This document shows, piece by piece, positions 11,401 through 26,400 of a DNA stretch of 64,000 nt. The notes beneath the pieces were generated by a model. The model was given only the letters and a program-made list of their open reading frames with translations, was not told the DNA's origin and searched no databases. Every line of letters starts with the position of its first letter. Within the stretch, counting starts at the first letter, position 1. The position numbers and the translations under genes are program-made. The DNA lies in the NCBI RefSeq assembly GCF_964355755.1, contig NC_092671.1:38149304-38213303 (forward strand). Direction: 5' to 3'. The stretch is from Antedon mediterranea (Eukaryota > Echinodermata > Crinoidea > Comatulida > Antedonidae).

Positions 11401-14400
11401 TAACTAAGCCTGAACGGGACCACATGACCACAAGGATTTGTTTACTTGTGTTGGAGCTCAGTTTCCCCTGGATCAGCCACTGCATACACATCACAAACAC
11501 TATATAAATGGAGGTATATACTAATGATAATAGGGGTGTATTATTTGTCTTCTTATATACCTTTTCTGCTTTGAGTGCTTTCCTGTTTATAACCTGTAAG
11601 CAATGCCATGAAAATAACATAAAAACTGATGTTAAAAAAGTGTTATTCAGAAAAATAAATATAAAACTATAATTGAAAAAAATTAACAGAAAATAATTGA
11701 TTGAGCATAGCAGTTATATTTTGAAAATATACATAATTGGGTGAAATGCCTCTAGTAATCTAAAGCAAAAAAATATGAATATAAATTAAAAAACAAAATT
11801 CAGATTGTTATACTTTTAAATTCATCTACCTCGACATGATTCATAAATGCAAGTTATTAGAAAATTTAAAACATAACTAGGAAATATGGGCAAAATAATT
11901 TTTTTTTTTTAAGAAGGAATAATTAAAATAAAATTTAATTAGTTAATATAAATTTTGTGGAAGATTTGTCATTTATCAATTCTATTTTTTAACCACTAGT
12001 AAAAAGGACATTCTGCGCATACTCATATGTTTCCGAGCATGCACAGAATTAATCGTTTACTTTGCCCGTCACGAATAATTTGGTTTTATATTTTGAATTT
12101 TTATATTTTGAATTTTCAGGATTATGACATACAGCTTGGTTCCCACTAGAACGTAACGCAAGGACGTAAACGCAACGCAAGCGTTTTAACCAATGACAAG
12201 CGAAGTTATAGACAGTTAGCAATCACAAGTGAATAAGCCATCGCTTGTGATTGGTCAATTCACTTGCGTTGCGTTACGTCCTTGCGTTGCGTCGCTAGTG
12301 GGAACCACGCTTTAGAGTAAAATTTCACACCCTTTAAGCATACTTAATAACAAACAAATTTTGTGCGAGAGAAAGCCCCTTAATATCAAAAATTGAAATT
12401 TCCACTAATTGAAATTGAAGAATAGCAAGAAACAGAACATAAAATAATGAAACACTACAGAAAGTAGACAAATGATAATCGAGAGTTATCACATGATACA
12501 CAAATGACAAATCAAAAGTAAATCACATGATAAAGAGACGACAAATGATATTGGTGTCTATTTTGTCCTTAGTTTTTAAAAATAAAGGGACTTTTAAATA
12601 TGGTGGAAATTTATATTTATTAAATTATTCATTAACTCATATAATTAATCTATTAAAATGTGTTATATCTTTCATTTTATATTCAAATATTAATAATTGC
12701 AATAATGGTAAAGTGCCCTGCCTGTAAAAGAATTGTCATTGAACAAAAGTCAAATCACATTCTTTCATATTAGTTGATTTATCTTAAAATTAAAATCAAA
12801 ATTATATTAATATAACTTTAATCCATTTATGGTATTTTTTACCAGTAATAAATAATAAAGTAGTATCTAAGGAGTGTAAAAAAATGGGAGAAAGTTCAAA
12901 TGATTAATTGTCGATTGCGAAATGATAATAAAATGTATACACGGAATAGGAAACTAAAGATCTTTCAACACTATCAAACTAATATGCACATATTACATAT
13001 TTTTGTCAAAGTTTGATAGTGTCGACACAGAGATTTAATAACTGTAGAGGGCGGCAATACAGAAACGGATAACATTTATACATAGAAAGGAAAGAGGAAA
13101 TGTACAGTACACAGAATAGAGACTAAATAACAAACAAACGCCTTAGTTGAAATAACTGTAGAGGGCGGCAATACAGAAACGGATAACATTTATACGTAGA
13201 AAGGAAAGAGGAAATGTACAGTACACAGAATAGAGACTAAATAACAAACAAACGCCTTAGTTGAAATAACTGTAGAGGGCAGTAAATACAAAAACATTTA
13301 TAAAAAGATAACATAGAAAATAGACAAAGACACAATACAAAGACAATACAAGAATGGAGACTGATTTTATACAACAAAACATTTACTTTGAAACTAACGA
13401 GTTACAAACAGAAGAATAACAATGAGTATTTTACTAAGTAATAAATAAGGTCCATGAAACATCAATCTTGCGGATCAATGTTCTTTTACAAGATACAAAC
13501 GTTAGATTTTGAATCTTTTGCACACATTAAACATTAATTTAAAGTAAATAAAAGCACACTTAATGATGTCCCATGTTAATATTTGTTCACCCTTCTTTTA
13601 AACTGAAGTACTTAACTAAAAAACACATGCAATACATTCACTAATAGCGATGTTGTACATATACACAATTTATAATTCACATATTTTACATACTAATGTC
13701 ACAAGGTTTGATGTGTTATTCAGATTAGAACGTATTAATATTCTCAATATTAATGGTACAGGCATAACAAAGGTGTATGGTTAGTACCAATGTTTTGTTT
13801 ACCAGATTACCATTACAAGTGTACATTTACCATTTCATTCAATGTACCAAAACCAATATACCATGGTATATCAACATCAAATTATGGTGTGTCATAATTA
13901 TGATACCAAAACAGGTATAATGTACCATGGTTTACCAATATGAAAATACCAGGACCAGTAAAACATGTGTACCACAATCATAAGTCTATGCTATGATACC
14001 AGTGTCTCACACAATTAGCATACTCGTACCGACGACCATGGTACTACAACCATTTTACCTTGTTAACTGTTTTTAAAATTGTGGTCAATTATAATCACGC
14101 TCTTAACATAATAGTTGTAACTGCACATGACCAAGTCACAGTAAAAAAATAAAAGGAATACCTGAAGTACTGTTTCCACAATTTTTGCGTAACAAAATCA
14201 CTTGTATTTTGAACTTTTGGTTGATCATTTCACAGCGTTTTAGGTTGTGATTGCATAATATATCACGAAAAAACATCAAAATTCTTGCAAATGAAAATTA
14301 TTTAAAAATGGTACGTATTATCAGGGAAGCGTTCTTCCCTGGTACATACACATACAGTGCCTCTTGTCTTTAATACAATCTTTTTTTTTCAAAATTATTT

Positions 14401-17400
14401 TTATTGTTTGACATGGTCATGTGCAGTTGATGCTTGTTACATATTAGGCTATATATCTGCTAAGCCTGGATTGGAATCAACAGCAAATGGACCACTTTTT
14501 AGCAACTTTTAGCAACATTGAGTTTTGTAGCAGATTTCTTTGTTTATATTTTGCTGAAATCAACATTTGTAAAGCTTTTCACTTTTTGGGAGAAAGGATA
14601 GAAAGGTTTACATGCAATAAAGCTTTAAAATAAAATGTCTTTGAAATAAAGGTCTTTAAAAATAAAATGTCTTTAAAAATAAAATGTCTTTAAAAATAAA
14701 ATATCTTTAATAAAAATAAAATATCTTTAAAAATAAAATGTCTTAAAAGCTTTAAAATAAAATTTCTACTTTATAAACAAACATAAAATACTGTTTGTTT
14801 GGAATAAATTAACAATTTTAATTGTTTATGTTTTCATGTTTAAGATTTTCACAAATAATGATATTTAATTTATTTTTATAAAGTATTTCATTTGATATCT
14901 AAAGAAAATAGTTATGTTGAAATTGCAGAAGAAAAGTTAAAAAAAGTTGTTTATGAAAATTTACGAATTGCATTAAATAATTAGATTTAAAAAAAAACAT
15001 TTTTTATTTATTTGGCTACACTGTAAAATAAATGTTTTAAAATTAAAATATAAAAGACTTCTCAGCATTAATTAACCAAATGACACCCTTCACCAAAATG
15101 ATAAAGAAAACGTTTGAAATTGTAGTGCTTTAAAATGCTAATTTGCAACTAAATTATGATTTGCTTAATTGTAAACTAACGGCATTGCGAAAAAGAATTT
15201 GCAGATTAATGTTTTTATTAATTTAAAGACTTTTGTTTTCAAAAACAGCAGTACATTCTTAATATTCAATTTCTTTTTAAAGAAGAAAAAACAGGGGAAA
15301 AAAGAAGAAAAAAAAACGGAGGGAAAAACTAAGGGAAAAAAAACAGGGAAAAAGAAAAGTGTGTGTGTGTGACTAATTGTGTGGGAACACACTGTAATTA
15401 ACAGAAATTTGTGTGTGTTTTGAACTGTGTGTGAACAGACTTTAAGTAAGAGTTGTGCACAGACAGAAGACAGACTTAGCTTAATCTATTTCATGCACTA
15501 AAAATCACAGCAAATAAAAGACAAGTAGTTCAAGAATGTGCAAGAAATTGTTTACCTTTCTAAACGATTTCAGCTGGTGGGAAAAAAGGCCAAGTATTTG
15601 TGAATATTACCATATTATTTGCATACTGTGGTGAATTATTTAATTTGCATATCATTATAATACAATAGGTATTAATAAGGTGTCTTCAATTGCCTACTCT
15701 TGTCTTGTTAACCTGCAAAGTGAACTAAATACTTTTTCCCAATAAGCAAAAACTTTGCAGTTCCATCGGCAAGTTTATGTTCTTTGAGATTAGTGACGTG
15801 GCGATTATTCTGTGCACTGATTGGCTAGCTTACCGTGTCTATAAATAGCCAAAATCATGCTGATACCTATATAGCGATCAGCACTGCCGACTTGCAAGGT
15901 GTAAAATCTTATAAAATATTATATAGCATATATTCTTTGCCTAACTATATGTCACAAATTAGATTGTCATTTAAAAGTACTTTTCAAAAGACATAGTATA
16001 TCTTCTATATGACAATAAATTTTATCATACCTACTCTTCTACCAAAACCAGTGAAAAAATATAGGCAAAATAATCTATATGCCTATAAACAGGTTTTCAT
16101 ATAAAAATATAATTTTATTTTATACTAAATAAATACTAAAAATATATATTGAGTTTTATTTTATTCCTGAGAAAAATGTATGTTAATAATAAAAAATGAT
16201 TGAATTGATAAAATATTTATGAAATTATATACACCTTATGAATTGGCCGCATATACCCACATTAAGCAATTTATACGTACTTAATATCACAAGGCGTAAA
16301 AAGGTTGTTTAAAAAGCTATTGAATGTAAACCAAATCCCCATTAAGGCGAATTTACACAGATGAGCAGTAACAGTAAGCGTGAAGGTTTTCCGCTTACCT
16401 TTACTGCTCGTCTGTGTAAATTCGCCTTTATGCAACATTGTGATCAAGTATAGCGTATTACAGACATAAATTAGATGTGAACCATGTTTAGAACATAAGA
16501 GTAAACCATCGTTTTCTCACCTTAAACTTCTTGCCCCACATTCGTCGAGGTGACTTCTTTGGTTTAGTATCAGATACAACCACCGGTTGATTTGAATAAT
16601 CATCATCATCACTCGATTCAGCTAGGTCATCAATGTTTGCATTCAACTTGGGGTCAATTGTAAGTCTACGGGCTATTAAAAAATATTAAATATAACTTGT
16701 TTACATTCATTCATCATTCGGGGGAAAAAAATAAATAAAAAAAATGTTGAGTGAACTCGTTTGATCATTATTTATTTGGTGTTGTAGAACAGTTAAAACT
16801 TGTTATTTTATGATGTTTTTATCTCTGTTTTTTTTAATATTATAATTTATATATTTGTTCACTAAGAGTGTGATTAAATAAATAAACAAATAAAAACAAA
16901 AAAAATTCATCAGTGGAAAATTATTTTGATGTCAAAATATACAGAGATATACAAAAACAGATGATAAAAAAAAAAAAAAAATTACAATTCAAAATGTCAC
17001 ATACTGACAAGCATTCGGTGCCCAAATGGCAGCTGGATAAAAACTGTTACCTATTTGTACAAGAAATGATGGACCGAAATGAACATAGGAAAAAAGTATT
17101 AGTAAAGTAAAAAAAGCAAAAATAGTTCATCATTATTAGGTATTTTGGTACATTCTTTTGTTCAATTTTGTTTATAGATAATTTAAAATCCTTCATATTA
17201 CAAACCTGGCCTATGGAATTTGCTACCAAACTTCGGTGTTGATCCAGCAACAACGTCTGGCATTGATGGGTCTACCTCATCATCATCAATACTGACAATG
17301 GGCGCCCTCTCACTCCTAGGTTTCTCATCTACATACGACATGTTCTCAGAAGAAGTGCCAATGTATTCCATCGATTTCCTACCCTTTCTATTTTTCTTTA

Positions 17401-20400
17401 CCCTTTCTGTCGTACGATCATTTGATGTACTTTTTCGCTTGGCATTCTTCAGTTTCATTCGACTAAGTCTTGAACGTTTTTCTTTTGATCTAGATTCCGA
17501 CGATGGAATGCCATTTTCGTACCTTATAAGGTTAAGATCTGGTGATTTTGGAGTAACAAGTTCAGAAATGTCTCTATAGTCACTTGACACATCACCAGCA
17601 GGACACACATCAGGCGTAGTGGAGGTTCCTTCTAGTTTTTCTAAAAGTAATTGTTTTGCTTTTTCTTTCTCGTTACACGTTATCGTTGGTGACGAGTTCT
17701 CACTAGGAGAAGAAGGCAGACTCCTTCTAACACCACCAGTTCTTCGTGGTGAACGAGGTGTATCGCGTCTTTTATCCAGAATAGCTCTAGTGGTTCCGCT
17801 TGTGTTTTTCTTTTTACTCCTTGTTCTTAAAGTGTCCGTTTTAAGAGACTCTGCCTGCAGAGTTGGCACCTCAAGATGGGAAACGTCTTCAAAAACGTCA
17901 TTATTGTCTTTTAAAACCATGCCAATGCTTTCATTTTGAAGCACTTCATCCTCAACATCATCAATTGAAGGAACATCCCTCAATGAATCATGGAACGACC
18001 CATATATAATACTTGGTGGGCGAATTTTTTGTTCAGTACGTTTTGTGACTGTCGGAGGAGTCGCAGAGGATTTACGTGTTAAAATTGATCTGGGTGATAA
18101 AATTGATTTAGGTCTTTTAGGTAACAATACAGGTTTATCTTCAACTTCTGGAGTTTCTGAAAGTTCTTGCAAAGATGATACAACATTTTGCTCCGGTGTC
18201 TCTGGGGACAACGATATCATTTCCTCCGAAAGCACGTTCTCGTGTAAAGTATTATCCACGTCCTGGCTCATATTCAAAGACATGTCTAACCTTTCAGTAG
18301 AAAGTGGTGACCCTGAGATAACATCAAGTTCCGATTTGGGACTTGCTTTTAAATATTCCCCTAAAGTGTCTTCTTGATAAGACATAGATTCTAAATTAAC
18401 CGAGGAAACTGGAGAAGAAGGAATTGAACTGGACGGAGTTGAAATTGTTAAACTAATTTCCGAAAGTGCGGATATAGATTGAAAATTTGTACGCTTTGGT
18501 TTCCTTTTGCCAGTGTTAGCGGTAGAATCATTCGTTTTATTTAATGTAGAAGTCCTGGAAGAAGTTTCTGTATCAGAAGCTTCTTGTTGATCCTCACTGG
18601 CTGCCATGGCATCTTTGACTCTGCCAACAGATTCATGCCATCTATTACCACTAAGATCATCTTCATAAGATGCTATAGCAGCTGCCATTACATCCTGCCA
18701 TCTCTCTGCTTTTTCTTCAATCACTTCTTCCACATCATTGTTCATTTCATTATCTAATTCAATATCAATTTGATCTTCATTTGAAATGTCATCATTTATA
18801 ACATCCTCTTTCGTTTCGTCAACCTCTTTCACTTCTTCGGTTTTAGCCAGATTAACAAGAGAAGGAGGGCGCCATGGTTGCGTTGGAACTGCTTGAGACA
18901 TAAGCCATTGTTGTTTTAAATCTATCACACTCTTTTGGTGAGAAAACGATTGTCTCTTTTCAATTGGCTTTTCTTCTTCCTCCTCCTCCTCCTCCTCCTC
19001 ATCACTCTCATCAGACTCTTCATCATATTCAGAATCTTCATCATCTGAATACTCACTTTCCTCTGAACCTGGAAATAATTATTACCACTTTTAATTTTGC
19101 AAAACGATATCATGATTCAATTAGCAACAATCTATTCACCCCAAAGATACCGTGAAATTAGATTTGTTTTCATTCTTCCGATTTTGAAAGATTTTGAACT
19201 GTCTAGTTGGGGTAAATAAATGTAAAACTGTTTATATGATCTGGAGGACCAAACTTAAAACCTTCCTTAATGTGTACTCCTCACACAATTATAATTATTA
19301 ATTAATCAAATGTTCTGTATATTTTTTTATATTATATTGTGTGAAACAATAAAAATGAACTGAAACTTTGAAATTGTTTATAAATAGTGCTGTATGATCC
19401 CTGGCAAATTTGCATGAATACATATTAAATAATGAAAGAATATCAATATAAATATTCAAATATAAATAACACACCTTCCTCTTCATCTACTACCTCGTCC
19501 TCATCATATACCTCGTCATCATCATCACTATATTCTTCATCCTCTTCATCAATTTCAGAGAATTCCTCATCATCATCTTCAAAGTCTTCATCCATGTCAT
19601 CTGTGATGGGTGCAACCATGGCAGAGAGGCGACTCACAGCACCCTCATACTCATACTCTATCTCAGCATCGTACTCATCAGAAGAGCTGGAAAAATGAAA
19701 AAGAATCAAAACTTTACTTTAGTAAATAGTTTGGAGTACCAAGTAGACATATTGAATGAAGTTATAGATGGTCAAATTATTTGTGTTATGTTACGTATGT
19801 AATACTGTTATTAAATGAAGCAGTATAATAGGTGTACAAATAACCAAATAATATGTGTGGAGTTGTACTTATAATATACTGGTGTATTAGCTTGATATAC
19901 GTTCTTGGTATGCTACATGATGGTATTGAATATGGTAGTGATATACCCAAATATGGTAGTGATATACCCAAATATGGTAGTGATATGACATCATCATGAC
20001 CACAAATGGGTACATCAAATTTGTTTGTCACATAAAGTTTGATAGTGTTGACAGAGCTTAATGAACACACAATCTGGTCAAATTTAGTAGGCTTAATAGA
20101 AACCAATATCTATATATGGATAGTTACGAAATATACCTAAAGTCTTCCGAGTCCATAATCATTGAGCTACCAAGGTTATAGAGGGCCAACTGTTCCTCAG
20201 ATACTTCCACCAGTCCTGCCTTTATGTTTGCGTGCATATTTTCAAGTTCTATTAGAAACAGAGAGTGCAGAAAAAGAATTAAACAATATAGTAATGTCGT
20301 TGTGGACAGACGAACGGGCGCCATTTGGTGGCACCACTCAACACGAAGGGGAAAACAAAGTTGCGGTATGTTTCATACACCTGTGCGCAATTCAGCCAAG

Positions 20401-23400
20401 TAGGCTGCAAGTTGCAGGTTATTCTCCCATTTACATAATAATCATATCAATTTGGACCGATTAAATATGATTTCTGTATGACCTTTACAGCATTATATTG
20501 GTGACATCATAATCTGGATGACATCATCACCTTTGTGCCATCATCATAATCTTGATGACATCATCACAATCTTCTTGACATCATCACAGAATCAGTTTAC
20601 CCCTACTTACCAACCCTCTCAGGCGTTGCTCTATATTTCTTATGCAATGGTGCAATCAAGTTGTCTTTAGGAGTGGGCGTGGTTGCCACTTGAGGAGTCA
20701 GTTCAGGTAACTGTGGTGTTGTGGGTGTACATATCTTAATAGCAGGAGGAGGTATTGAAGCGTCTGTCGTATCTTCAATACGTCTTTTGCGTGTTGCGTA
20801 CTGTTTACCAACATGTAAGCGACAGAAAAACTTTCCTATAAAAGAAAACAATTTGAGATTAAGATTTTAAATCTATTGTCCTTAAATAATTATTTAAATT
20901 GATTAGCACAAGAAGAGGACATAACTATATATTCCATTTCTAGAGATTAGAGATATAAACCATTTGAGAATAAGAATCTCTTCAAAATAAATACTTTCAG
21001 AAAAATAAGTTTAAACATTTCAGATTTAAATATCAAACTGAATTTATATAACTAATTTTGTCATAACAATGTTATCGTTGTATGATCTGTAATAATCTAT
21101 ATAATTAATTACAATTTCTGAACTCTTTTAAATTAAAATATTAATAGTTCTTTATTAGCATTTTGAACTACTTTACATAAACTAATACTCATAAATGAAT
21201 GTATTTGGAATAAGCAATAAAAACTGTTACTTTTCCTTTTCATTTTTTAATTGAATTCCTAAATCAAAACTGTTACAAAACTAAATTGCATATTAGCCAT
21301 GTCATTCACTCCTATCACAACATCTACACAATACTATAATCACTTTTCTTATACATTTTAGTAGGATACACGAGATACTTTCATTGACCCCGTGACCTAC
21401 AATCTGAATAAGATAATTAAAGCCTTAATTGCTACATCCTGGCATTGCAGCAAGCAACAGCTGATTGGAGACCACTCAGTCTCAACAGGTTTTTTTTTAA
21501 CTTTTAACCGACATAGCACAATATGCCACATAACACATATTATTTTATGTTTTGATTCATAAAATCTTTGATTTTATATCCTAAATTTAATATCTATTTC
21601 TTTTATATATCAATCCAAGTTACTGAAAAATGACAATGCTGTGGGTATCAGTGGCTGGGGCTCAATGGAGATACAAAATAAAATAAGCACTGAAAAAATG
21701 ACAATGCTGTGGGTATCAGTGGCTGGATCCCAATGGAGATACAAACAAAAAAGCGAAAAGCTAAATCAAAACGATAAAGTAAAACAGCCAGAAAAGTTAG
21801 CAGAGCTTTTGGTCAACACTAGCCCTTCATCAGTACAAGTGTTTATATATATTATATATAAATATATAACAGTCCTGTATATTATAAACACAACAGGCTT
21901 AGAAATAAATTCCAAACTGCCCGGTGATACACTGAAAATTATTTAATTAATTTTTGAAACGATAAAGATGAGGAAATCTGTGAGAATGAGAAAAAGTTAT
22001 TATTAAGTATTAAATCTGTCTCAACATAAATTGAATACATGTTGAGGTAAATTTGACCTATAGGGTTGGGATTTTAATGCCTTTAAAAATCAATTACTGC
22101 ATGGTTATTGAGCAATATCGTAGTAGGCTACACAATACAGATATTACTTTGATCAAGTATTAGATACAAACAGAAAGTGAGCTATTACAGGTGTCTGCAT
22201 TGATGTTATCTTTATAATCCTAAATCATATTTCTGTTTTATATCCTACAGACTATCAATTTAAATTAATTATTTTATTTTTATTTCAACAATATTTTACG
22301 AGGGTTGTCCATCCAGCCGAGGCTGATCATTAGAGACCCTCACAAAAATACAATATGACCAGACAAAAACATGTAACAATTAAAATTAAATAAATAGAAT
22401 TTATAAAGATAAACAAAATAAAATAATGCACAAAAAATTTGAATAAAAAATTAAATGAAATTGGCCATCTCAGAAGAAAATATAGGAAAAAGGAAGCAAC
22501 TAAACAAGAGAATTTTATTGCCAAACATCTTCATTTTGAAATATCAGGGTGACTGTCATTTCAGCAACGGCGACTGCGGTAAAAGGTTTAGATGTTCACA
22601 GAGATAGCAGAGCTTAAATTAAATTATGTATGATTGTATATGAAATAAACAAAAATAATACTAAAATGTGTAGTTTTGTTTACGATTGAAGTATAAAATT
22701 ATTCTTAACCTACCATCATGTTTATTCTCGGCGTCTGGCGTGTAGTTGTGACTTCCAACACGTAGTGAGATTCCGCAGTAATAACATTTGAAGCATGAAC
22801 TGTGAAAGAAGAGGCCCTCAACGCTCATACGTTCCATAACGTAAATACGCTTGCCGCAGAAAAAGCACATGTCACTATTGTTGATGGCTGGAGGTGGCGG
22901 CTCAAAATGCTTAGAGGTCTAAGTAAGCAAAGGTTTGGAGGGAATAATGGTACAGTGTTAGCAGAAAAATACAATCAGTTAGTTTTCATATTAAATACAA
23001 AATCCACTATTTAAAAGCATGATACATAATATTGATAGTCATAAACCATCAAAACTTACCTGATCTTATTTCATTCTCAAAGTTTTTGATGGTATTTTGT
23101 AAAAAATAAATCATTATATATCTCAAAGCACTACTGCAATAAATTTGCTTTAATTGCTTTATGTCATTTTTGAATTTTAATATATAGCTACTTGTTTTAT
23201 ACAATTTTTAGCACTCTTTTATGCTATTTAGTAAATTAATTTATTGATATAAAAGAATACTTACAATGAAGACAATTGTATTTTAAGAAACAATGCTGAT
23301 TCTTGTTCTATAAGCAATTCCTGTTCTATTTAAATCTTTAGCATAAATGCTAATAAACACTATTTAAAACCAAGCACTGTAGACATGTGCTTACACTATT

Positions 23401-26400
23401 ATAAATGCCTTTGGAAGACAAAAGTGTAAAATACCAAAATGTGTCTGTAGATCTTGTCTAAATGCCTTTAGATACTACAGATGTCTACATGTGTATACAA
23501 TGATAGACATGTTTATAGCATTGTGTGCCACACAACATACACTGTCTAAATGCCTTTAGACACTATAAATGTGTTTAACCACTGTCTAAATGCCTTTAGA
23601 CACTATAAATGTGTTTAAGCACTGTCTAAATGCCTTTAGACACTATAGATGTGTTGTGACACTCTCTAAATGCCTTTAGACACTACAGACGTGTTGAAGA
23701 CACTGCGCGAACGGCTTCCAGTTTTGATCCCACTGCTCATTATGACAAATTAAAAAATGAAATTACAATGGAATATCCGAAAGTAGGAAAAAAATGTTTA
23801 AAATCTACATGCAGTTACATGTTTTATAGCCAACGAAAATGCGTTAATAATAATAAAAAAAATTTCTAAAGCATTCAGTTTTTTGTTTAGTGCATAATAT
23901 AATGCTGACTAGAAAAGAAGCAATATTTTTTTTGCAAAAATAAAAATTTTGATAAAAAGAATTTTCAGATGATTTTTTCCTACCCCGGAAGCCTCGTTCA
24001 GTGATTTGACTATCTCACTAACCGGCCTTACTGGTCGTTGGATCTGCTGCTGCTGATTGAGTGGCGTGCCATCCTCACGCCGTACACCAGCTAGAATTTC
24101 AAATTGCGTCGTGAGTTGGCTTCGTAAGCCACTCACACGGTTTTGGCTGACATCAACCTTCAGGTCCTTTGGTGGTTGTTTGTTCCTCAGTTGCACTTGA
24201 TTGTTGGCGAGACCAGCTCCACCATTATACTTATCCTTCTGTTCAACCTAGAAAATAAATGTTGAAAATATGTTTATTAAAAACAATTTAACTATGGTAA
24301 ATTAATTATTGTTTAGTTTGTTACATATTGTTACTGTTCTTGTAGCCGTCTTCTTCTGAAGACACATGGCCGTCATTGACGGATACTTCTGGTACTGCTG
24401 GTATACTGAAGGTCTACCATTTATACCATGCTATACACTTTTACTTCATAAAAATCGTTTATTTCATAAAAAGTCATGAAAACACATGTCACAAATATCA
24501 TTTATAAAAAATTACACTTAATCCAAGGTGATAATTCCACAAGTGCTAATAGTCTTACATTGAGTACCGATTTATATATAACACCTACAATGAAATAAAG
24601 CAAGAATGGTGCTACATCAAAGTGGGTATTTTCAATTAACACAAGACAATAAAAAGTAATTAACACAAGACAATAAAAAGTAATTAACACAAGAAAACAA
24701 AAATTAAAAAATGATCCCAACCAAACAAGAAATAGTATGATAAATTATTAAATAGTTTATCTACCCTGTAATTGGTGAGTTAGTCGCTGTTGGATGCCAA
24801 GGATGTCACCACCCATGTTGGAGCCGGACAGGCCCGTCCAGCACTCAAAGTTTTTAACCAGGATTTACAGGCTGCCAACCACCACTATTATTACTACGAT
24901 ATTCATGTAGGCCTAATAATGGCGACCCACGAGGAGAATTTATTGGCAACCGGCATTCAAAAAAAGCTGGTGACATCCCTGGGATGCGTATAAAAAAAAA
25001 ATCAACCAACCTTTTTGGACTTCTTGCTACTTCCTGGACTCTTTATCTTCTTATTTTCCTTATTCTCCTTGTTGGCTTCGTCTTTGTCTTCAATTTCACG
25101 ATCTTTGGCCTTGGGTGACTTCTTGAATCGATGGCTGAGCCTAGCTAGGATGGAATGACGAGGTTTGCTTGTTCGCATCACTGGCGAAGTCGTTGCATCT
25201 GTCTCTGCTAATAGTGCAAAAATATCAAATTAACACAAAAAGACAACTAATAAAGGTTTGTTTAAGAATAAAAGCATAGAAAAATACAAAATCTACTAAT
25301 TTTTCCACGCTGGTCCATAAAATGACGCTACTTAAACAATATTTAGCTCTGTCTATACTATCAAACTTTGTGTGACAAAAAAATGTGATGTGCCCATATA
25401 TGGACATGATGATGTCATACCACTACCATATTTAGGCATATCACTACTAGTGTGATAGTGTAGGCAGATCTTTAGAATGGATGTTAAATGACAATAAATG
25501 GGTACTAGTTATAAAGTCTAAAATAATTACAAATGCTTGTCCTTACCTATAGTTCCTGGTACCTCTTCTTTAAATGTATCATAGAATTGTGCTATATACG
25601 CTACCATTTTTAACTTGTCTGGCTCTCTGCCCGTAGCCATCTCATTGCCTGTCATTATGGGTGAAATTCCCAACTCATTTTCCGCTATGTCAAATGCTAA
25701 TTGGTTATTCTTTGCTACGTCATTTGGAGATAGACTATGAAAAGGTCTGTCAAACAATAAATATATGTGTTGAGGTCTTTTATACTAAACATTATCAATA
25801 TCATTGTAGCTCGAATATGACAGTGGTACATTTAAATTATATGAGGATGTTTAAGGAACTTTATTCTATTTGTGTCATGGCTCTCCCTCAAAAGAGAACA
25901 GCTATTGTTGGTTTATCCAGGTAGGCTAGGCACGAAAAGATATTTCGGTAGTACTGTAATTTTTAAATAAAAAAAATAATATTTTTCTTAATTCACTTAA
26001 ACTAATAATTGTTTAAATTAACTGAAACATAAGACATTCCATCATGTACACATTACTACTCCTGGTTACAATTACAAATGGTTCATACAAGAAGGAAGTA
26101 CAAGGCATCATGGTCTGTCTGATAAGTAGTACTTCCTAAGCCTCAAAATAAGACTTTTAAAACCAGATATTTTTAAGCCTGTATATTACAAGTTATGTTG
26201 CACTAAATTAATCTTTAAAAAATCTAAATCTTGAATGTAAAATGTTTCTAATTTTAATATTAGTTTTTATATTTGGGAGTATTGGAAATTTACTATACAA
26301 ATCATAAATAGGTGGTTTAAAGCTATAATCAAACTAGTTTGACAAAAAAAGTGTGATGTGGCCAAATATGGTAGTGATATGCTTAAAATAATGGTAATTT

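Noticed and set aside
17220-18377. Plus-strand Ser-rich frames opposite the giant MICAL exon
   Set aside because: They are antisense shadows of the acidic/Ser-rich coding exon; the minus strand has matching splice sites and phase.
24335-24394. Possible 60-nt phase-0 exon between MICAL exons 10 and 11
   Set aside because: It has AG and GT borders and an open frame, but the acceptor lacks a pyrimidine tract and the donor GTAACA is weak; chance is likely.
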